Below are positions 58,552-64,000 of a stretch of 64,000 bases of DNA, piece by piece. The stretch's first letter is position 1; each line of letters opens with the position of its first letter. Location of the stretch: the NCBI GenBank assembly GCA_037176845.1, contig JAYKXP010000124.1, positions 62,001-126,000 on the forward strand. Direction: 5' to 3'. Source of the stretch: Paramarasmius palmivorus. Its lineage: Eukaryota > Basidiomycota > Agaricomycetes > Agaricales > Marasmiaceae. Both the position numbers and the translations under genes were made by a program. The notes under the pieces are model-generated. The model saw nothing but the letters and a program-made list of their open reading frames with translations. It did not search any database and was not told the origin of the DNA.

Positions 58552-60031
58552 TCAAAAGAAACAACGTCCACAATCATCAAAAACCAAATCAAACGCAACT
58601 CTTTCTACAACTTCATCCGTCTCCGAATCTTCATTCTCCCTATTGGTAAATCTTCTCGGTGGTGTCGGCGGCGTGAATCTAAAAGTCGGGACCTTGATGG
58701 GATCACTAGGTTCCGAAGGGGTCGCGAGGGCCTTTGAGAAGAGCCGACGCTTGCTGGTAATAGTACGCGAATGCTTCTTGTAATCTTCATTTTCCTTGTC
58801 GTTCTTCGATTCCTTTCGGCGACTTTGCTGTGCTTTGCGCTTGTCGACGATAGCACGAAGCATAGACGACATCGACGGCGATGGTTGTTTTGGTCGAGAT
58901 AGATGGGGTCGCCTGGAATAGTAGGTGTCGTCGTCCTCGGAGTCTGACTCGAAGACGCTCTTCAGTGTCTCCTCAGGCTCGCATTCCACAATGGGTTCCT
59001 CAGCGACGAGTGGTAGTGAGAGAGCCGACGAAGGTGAAAGGTACTGTGAGTGCGAGTGCTGTGGGGTATAGTCGCTGGTTTGCTCGCTGCTCGATTTGAA
59101 GACGCTGGTTTGGACGGAACCGTAACGGAAGCATAGCAAGGAGGCGGGTTCGTCCTGTGTATATTGGGTGGAGGCGTCCAGAAGCTCGTCTGCGAGGGCT
59201 TCAGGGATGTCATCTGCGGTTTCGACGTCCGTGTCATCCTCGATGACGAAAGTTGTATCAGCGTCCTTGGTGTCGAGTTCTTCCACGCACTCAGCAGCCA
59301 AATCCATAAACGAAGGCGAGGAGACGAGGGCCGGTTCGTAGGACTCATGATACGCATATTCTGCAATCTGCGGTAACGACGGAGCAGTCACAATAATCTC
59401 GGGAACGTTTTTGGCGGCTGGTTCGTACATGTTCAAGTTGTCGTATGAGGTATCGAAAATGTACGGGTCATCTTCAAAGTTGTCGACGAGAGGTGTGAAG
59501 CCTGAACGGAAGGGCGCTGGCGAGGCGAAGTCTGAGATGAGCTCGCATAGGTTGGCAGCCCAGACCTCAAAGGAGGAAGATGCGACTACTCGGGCGCGTT
59601 CTCCAGCGGCGAATTCTTCGATTAGATCGCACAACGAGGAGGCCCAACCTTCGAATGATGAGGAAGCGATGAGGCCGGATTCTGGGTGCTGAACTATCTT
59701 GGGACTCGACATCGAGTCGGGCAGCATGGCCTCTGACCCAGTGTTGAGGTCGACACCGGTGAGGAGGCTGGGGGTGTCTTGAAGAACCAAACGTGGTACG
59801 GATTGGGTTTGAGTCTGGGCAACAGCAGCCTGAAGAAGTCAAGTCAGCCCCTAAAATCTGAGACAACGACGACGAGCAACTTACCTCGACATCGATGGGG
59901 CGGCGAGAAGCCATAGAGGCTCTCAGCCTGTATAAACCAAGGCCAGAGAGCGCGAAGAAGGCGATGACGGCAGTAGTGATGAACACGATTTTGAGACCGA
60001 GAGTTGCGGGGGCGTAGGTAAAAGGGGTCAT
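58552..60031 (-). CDS. N-terminally anchored acidic disordered protein, copy 2
   Basis: Model: complement(join(58552..59829, 59885..60031)), 474 residues. The first exon (49 codons) has the same length as in copy 1, as does the intron (55 bp). Transmembrane helix at about 11-34. The repeated motif is again present: ASSSFEGWASSLCDLIEEF, ASSSFEVWAANLCELISDF and a weaker SSPSFMDLAAECVEEL. The block SDSEDDDTYYSRRPHLSRPK and the helix SMLRAIVDKRKAQQSRRKES are almost unchanged, so these are the parts under constraint. Differences are mostly small in-frame deletions, which argues that both copies are still selected as proteins. Function unknown. Confidence 0.85.
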
Positions 60032-60096
60032 TTTTGGTTCGTTGGTGGTGGTTCTGAGTCAAGAAGTGAATACAGGGCAAGAATGGAAAGCATGGT

Positions 60097-60103
60097 TTAT
60101 ATA
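60097..60103 (-). promoter_or_regulatory. TATA box of anchored acidic protein copy 2
   Basis: TATATAA on the minus strand, 66-72 bases upstream of the start at 60031. Confidence 0.45.
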
Positions 60104-60672
60104 CCTCTCGATCGTGTTAGGCTTTGTTTGTCCAGGAATGCAAAAAATAGTAAAACAAAGCTGAGTTTATCGAGATTCTGTATTTTATTTATTAGTTATT
60201 CAGTGTGAATGAATTAGAGAATTACCTTTACTGGAAATCGCACCGAGCGGTGGTTGGTGAAGAGACTTCCGGCTGTGAAGGAGGTATGTCTGTAGTTTGA
60301 GGTGTATTGAGCTGAGAATCGCCATTAGAGAAATAACTCGACTAACTCACCATGACGAGAAGCACTATGAGCTCCCTTCAAATCTTGAGGGGATCATCAT
60401 GTGCGTTCGTGGGTCGCAATGTACACCATATAGCCTCGATATGATCGCGATTCCTAGACCATACCGAACGTTGTGTAAACACAAGTCGCGTCCTATATGC
60501 AATGTCTGGGACGTGGTACATCCTAATACCAACGAAAAGCAACGATAAGCGACAATGGCGCAAAACGAGATGGTCAAGACCTCGTACAGTCGCAAACTAT
60601 TCACTTGGACCATCTCGACTCCTAATAACACCAGCCATCTCGCAGCGAACAGCTCGTGTCCTTTTTTGGCAC

Positions 60673-61022
60673 TTAAATCGGACGAATGTCTTGAGTAGTG
60701 ACCAGTAGTCCGTTGGGCTGGTTCTCGATCCTTCCCATCCTGGAATGGAGCGCGTTGAAAAGCTCGGAATGGGTTTTGACCGCTGAATATCCGATCGAAA
60801 AGCGTGGATCTGGTCGTCCGCTAGATAACTAAAAGAAAACCGAGATGTTAGAAGAAGCTTTCATCTCGAATAGAAAGGGAAAAACGCGGAAAGAAAAAAA
60901 AATCAACGCCGGCGCGGCCAAACTTACATTTCCGAATACGATGCCTTCTTTCGACCTGGCCTTCATATGGCGGAGAGTCGTGGATATCACCTCCGCTTGT
61001 CCTACTAACCGAGTCCTTGCAT
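60673..61022 (-). pseudogene. Fragment of an unidentified protein gene (two 3' exons)
   Basis: Exons complement(60673..60828, 60928..61022), joined in phase by a 99-bp intron (GTAAGT to TTTTAG), give about 83 residues: TRLVGQAEVISTTLRHMKARSKEG in the first exon (quoted in part) and a second exon with SSGRPDPRFSIGYSAVKTH and MGRIENQPNG before TAA. The reading quality is high, but no exon upstream fits the phase and no start codon with promoter is seen, so it looks like the 3' remnant of a gene, or a gene with distant exons. Family not recognised. Confidence 0.4.
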
Positions 61023-61458
61023 CTCAAGGGGCGTACGGGAGATTGTGCTCAATGAATCGAAACGAAGGTCGTGGTCGCGAAAGAAGCGGTAAAAAAAGGC
61101 ACGTTGCTTACTCTCGGGCCCGGGGCTGATGTCACTGCGGCTCTTCTACTCTTTTCCACCATGTTGAACGTTGATCTCTCAGGTTCACGCTCCCAGTGCT
61201 CAATCATCGGTCGCCTCGATTCAAGAGTGGGTTTCAAATCACTCTAGGCTTATGGTAGTCATTGACAATGACTGACTTGTTTTCTAGATACTGTTTTTCA
61301 GACTTCTGCCGGGACCATGGGGATGTTTTCTTCCTTTCGGTTCCTGAGGGTTTACATTCAAGGTGTTTATAATGTGTACAAGTCACTACATACTGCAGCC
61401 TCATATAGAGCACATTACCTCGAGGATCGGAACTGAATGATAACCAAGAACATTCTCG

Positions 61459-64000
61459 TCAAGGGCAGAACCGGTGCATACGGAGATGATTAGGATCGTT
61501 TATCACGTTCCATCCTCGCCCGCCGTCTCCTCCACGGACTCCTTGATTTCGCAAGGAACCGGGACCTCCGATGTCATCCACTACATGTTCTCCGTGATCA
61601 TCTCGAGTAGATTCATCTCCCGTTGACAGTGCAAAGACGGTATGAGCCCCATCCTCGGTAGCCTGATCTGGGTCGATATTTGGTGGTGCAATACCTCTCG
61701 GTACATTGGGTTCGTCTCCTTCGGTCGATAGAGGTACCAATGAACCTTTGGCGAGACCCTCGGTAAGCTGAACTTTAGAGTCTCCATGATTGGCACCCCC
61801 AGCTACCGTTCTCGTCGTTGCGGCTGGTTCGTTGTTGTTCGGTGGCAAAGCGGAATTCTCGTCCGTAGCCTGCAACCCCGAGTCACCTCGATTGTCACTA
61901 TTGGATGCTCCGAGATTTGGAATTCCGCTCGTTGTGTTACCACAAGACCCATGAACCTGTATATCAATGCGTTCATCAGCATTATCCGCATGCGGTGTTC
62001 TTCCTTCGTCTTCGTTCTGATAAAGGCTGAATTGGGACGGTACGGTACCAATGGAGTATCGGATAGGTTCATCCTGCGGTAGCTCAAGCTCAAGGAGAAG
62101 TGAATCGTCGTCGCGTTTTGGTAAGGGTACAAAGTAGTCGGAAGGTAATTGGCCTACTTCCACGACCTTTTCGATTGTGTTTTGCCACTCAGTCCAAACG
62201 AAAAGGTCTCGATAGAATCGACGGTTTATCATTTCGTTATGAATGAACCTGATAAACAACTGCCCCCTTCTGCTTGTCAACAATGCGGAAGGTCGATCCG
62301 AAAAGCAAATATGCCTTGCGAGGGCATTAGCGAACGCAAGCCGCTCCTTGTCGTGTTTTTCCTCGTCGTAACCTATCGAGGGTCGCCAAGAATCCTCAAA
62401 GAATTGCAGGAGGCGGAGACTCTGCTGTCGGACCCAAGGATCCTCGTGCGACCATAGCGCAGTGGCAAGAGGAAAAGGGATGAAAAACTGAAAGTTTCTC
62501 GATGATTTTGGGAACTTCTTGACAAACTCTTCGAGTTCGCCGAGCAAAATAGTATGGGAATGACACTCCGCATAGATATTCCAGAGCCGGTGCCAGAATA
62601 ACATCTCGATGCCCTCCTGAGAGTGTAAGGGGACATCGCTTGTGATAGGCTTAGGCATGGATGGGAAATGATCTGGGTATCTGAGGTATGTACCGATATC
62701 CCACTTCTTCACCTCCCACATCATGATATCCCACCGATCAAGAGCAGCGGATATCGCGACTGAACGAGGAAGCGTTTCCAAAACGTTCTCCAAATGAGGA
62801 ATCATCGATGGGCTATCACGAAATATTGCAACGGCCCACTGCAGCGCGCGCAGCTCGAAAATCTGTAGTCGGAAAGGGGGAGCTAGCTTGGAGAGAAAGA
62901 CTTCTTGGTCAAACTGCCTGACCACCCGAAGGTCAAACGCTGACCAACTGGTGGCTTGAGCCTGGATGTGATCCCATAAGGGGCGGAGATGGGTTTTAGT
63001 AAACCTGTCGAGGAAAGGAATGTTTAGGAGAGGTTTTGGGAAGAGTTTGTAGATCGCCCATGCTTGTGGAGACTTGTATGGGCAGACGAACTGGTAAGCC
63101 AACTGACCAAAGTTACAGTAGTAGCCTTGGACTGCTGGGTCCCAAGTTCGGATAAATTCCTGATCGCATGGAATCGTAATGGTGGGCAGGATTGTGGTGA
63201 GGACATACAGCCCAACGCTTAGTGCAATTGCAGTGAAGCATATGCCAAAGAGTAGAGGCTGAAGAGCCCATAACAAATCCAAAACACCGATGAAGAAGAA
63301 TATCAGTGCGATTTCGAGAAGAATTGGGAGTGCTGATAAAAATGAGGCTATGCCCCATTTCTCGAAGCTATCTCGGCGCAGCTGTCTCAGCGCCAGATCC
63401 TCTCCTGGCATCCGAGTTGGTACGTCGCGCTGGTGCTCTCGTAGCCACTGTTTGCAAAGCAGGCCGAACAGGGCAGATGTGAGGCTGAATATGAGGCTGA
63501 GGAACCAAAAACAATTGATACGGATGGACGATGCCTCTGGTTTGAACGGTACGGATTGACTCGGAGTCTGGGTTCCATCGAGCTGCTGAGAGATTTGGGT
63601 GAGGATTATAACAGTGGTGTCTTCGCTGAGCCATTGGTATGATTCGATGAGAAATGCAGTGACAACTGCAGAGAAAAGACCTGCCTATACGCAAATGAGA
63701 AAACTGTTTGAAACATGAATCTGCACGTACAAAGACCAGGAGAGTATCGATGTCTTCCTTGTAGCCGACAACTAATCCGTCGTCGTACTTCTTGACTTCA
63801 GCCTGCAGTCTCTCCCATGATCGTTCCGAGGCTGCCTTTCTCTCTCCCTGCAGTGGTTCCTTCCCTTTCTCATATTTCTTCTCCTCGTCTTCTTTCCGCG
63901 TCCACTGCTCCCACTCGTGTGGTATCTGGTTCATCTGATCCAGTCTGAGTATGCCATCCTCGTCCCTTTCAAGCTGCTCCATCTTTTCCTCCGAGTCGGT
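61459..64000 (-). CDS. DUF6535-domain membrane protein, copy 2, cut by window edge
   Basis: Model: complement(join(61459..63684, 63731..>64000)). At least 831 residues are visible; the frame is still open at the window end, with a possible start at 63982. As in copy 1, a charged coiled-coil-like N-terminal exon ends YKEDIDTLLVF and the next begins AGLFSAVVTAF. Helices 1-4, CKQWLREHQRD and DLALRQLRRDSFEKWG are conserved, and the acidic C-terminus is shorter and more diverged. The intron is 46 bp and lacks the T/A run of copy 1. High similarity in the membrane and middle parts, low in the tail, suggests selection on the membrane region. Confidence 0.88.

Larger units (their letters stand above)
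60032..61458. other. Intergenic, partly duplicated from module 1, with a gene fragment
   Basis: About 60117-60320 matches 45060-45260. The rest differs from module 1. A two-exon coding fragment is listed at 60673-61022. A frame further up (61110-61200, minus) cannot be joined to it in phase. Confidence 0.4.

Noticed and set aside
1..64000. CRISPR arrays, operons, ribosome-binding sites
   Set aside because: The sequence is eukaryotic with spliceosomal introns; no regularly spaced repeats of CRISPR type are seen, and the minisatellite at 32278-32460 has diverged units without unique spacers.

Overview
The window is nuclear DNA of a filamentous basidiomycete, most likely a mushroom-forming Agaricomycete. 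The evidence is very frequent GT-AG introns of 40-65 bp, several families that are expanded in or typical of Agaricomycetes (DUF6534 and DUF6535 membrane proteins, signal-anchored proteins with an IPSWAYLDV-like motif, an orsellinic-acid-type non-reducing polyketide synthase), and recent local duplications with transposon insertions. All gene models were spliced by hand. Exon lists are given in the evidence text; reading frames close across every junction quoted.

Left third (1-21 kb), mostly single-copy genes. It starts with the 3' part of an unidentified gene, then an 18-exon DUF6534 seven-helix-type membrane protein (1349-3330, +), an unidentified minus-strand gene (4090-5221), a complete 2128-residue SAT-KS-AT-PT-ACP-ACP-TE polyketide synthase (7160-13914, +), a Zn(II)2Cys6 regulator right behind it on the same strand (14597-16431, +), a small four-helix membrane protein (17545-18351, +) and a 16-exon secreted serine carboxypeptidase (18603-21013, -). 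The polyketide synthase and the regulator look like a minimal biosynthetic locus; no tailoring enzyme sits beside them.

Middle third (23.7-41.8 kb), a local family array. Two paralogous secreted/single-pass membrane proteins with a cytoplasmic coiled coil (23717-25086 and 29309-30763, both -) alternate with three paralogous kinase-like genes (26527-28701 -, 34702-39458 +, 39614-41774 -). Only the last kinase-like copy is intact. The first has an in-frame TGA. The second is cut by a 2.6-kb non-coding element made almost wholly of a long inverted repeat, flanked by a 7-bp target duplication; without the element the reading frame is continuous.

Right third (43.4-64 kb), two modules, each with a type II-like anchored acidic disordered protein (43445-44975 and 58552-60031, -) and a DUF6535 protein (50847-53576 and 61459->64000, -). 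A third duplicated locus (about 46.0-50.4 kb and 56.5-58.3 kb) is present in both modules but in different positions. In the first module it carries a second long-inverted-repeat element (46954-49461) with 7-bp target duplications; the other module supplies the empty site. Both elements begin CACCT(A/G)TG and make 7-bp duplications, so they may belong to one family.
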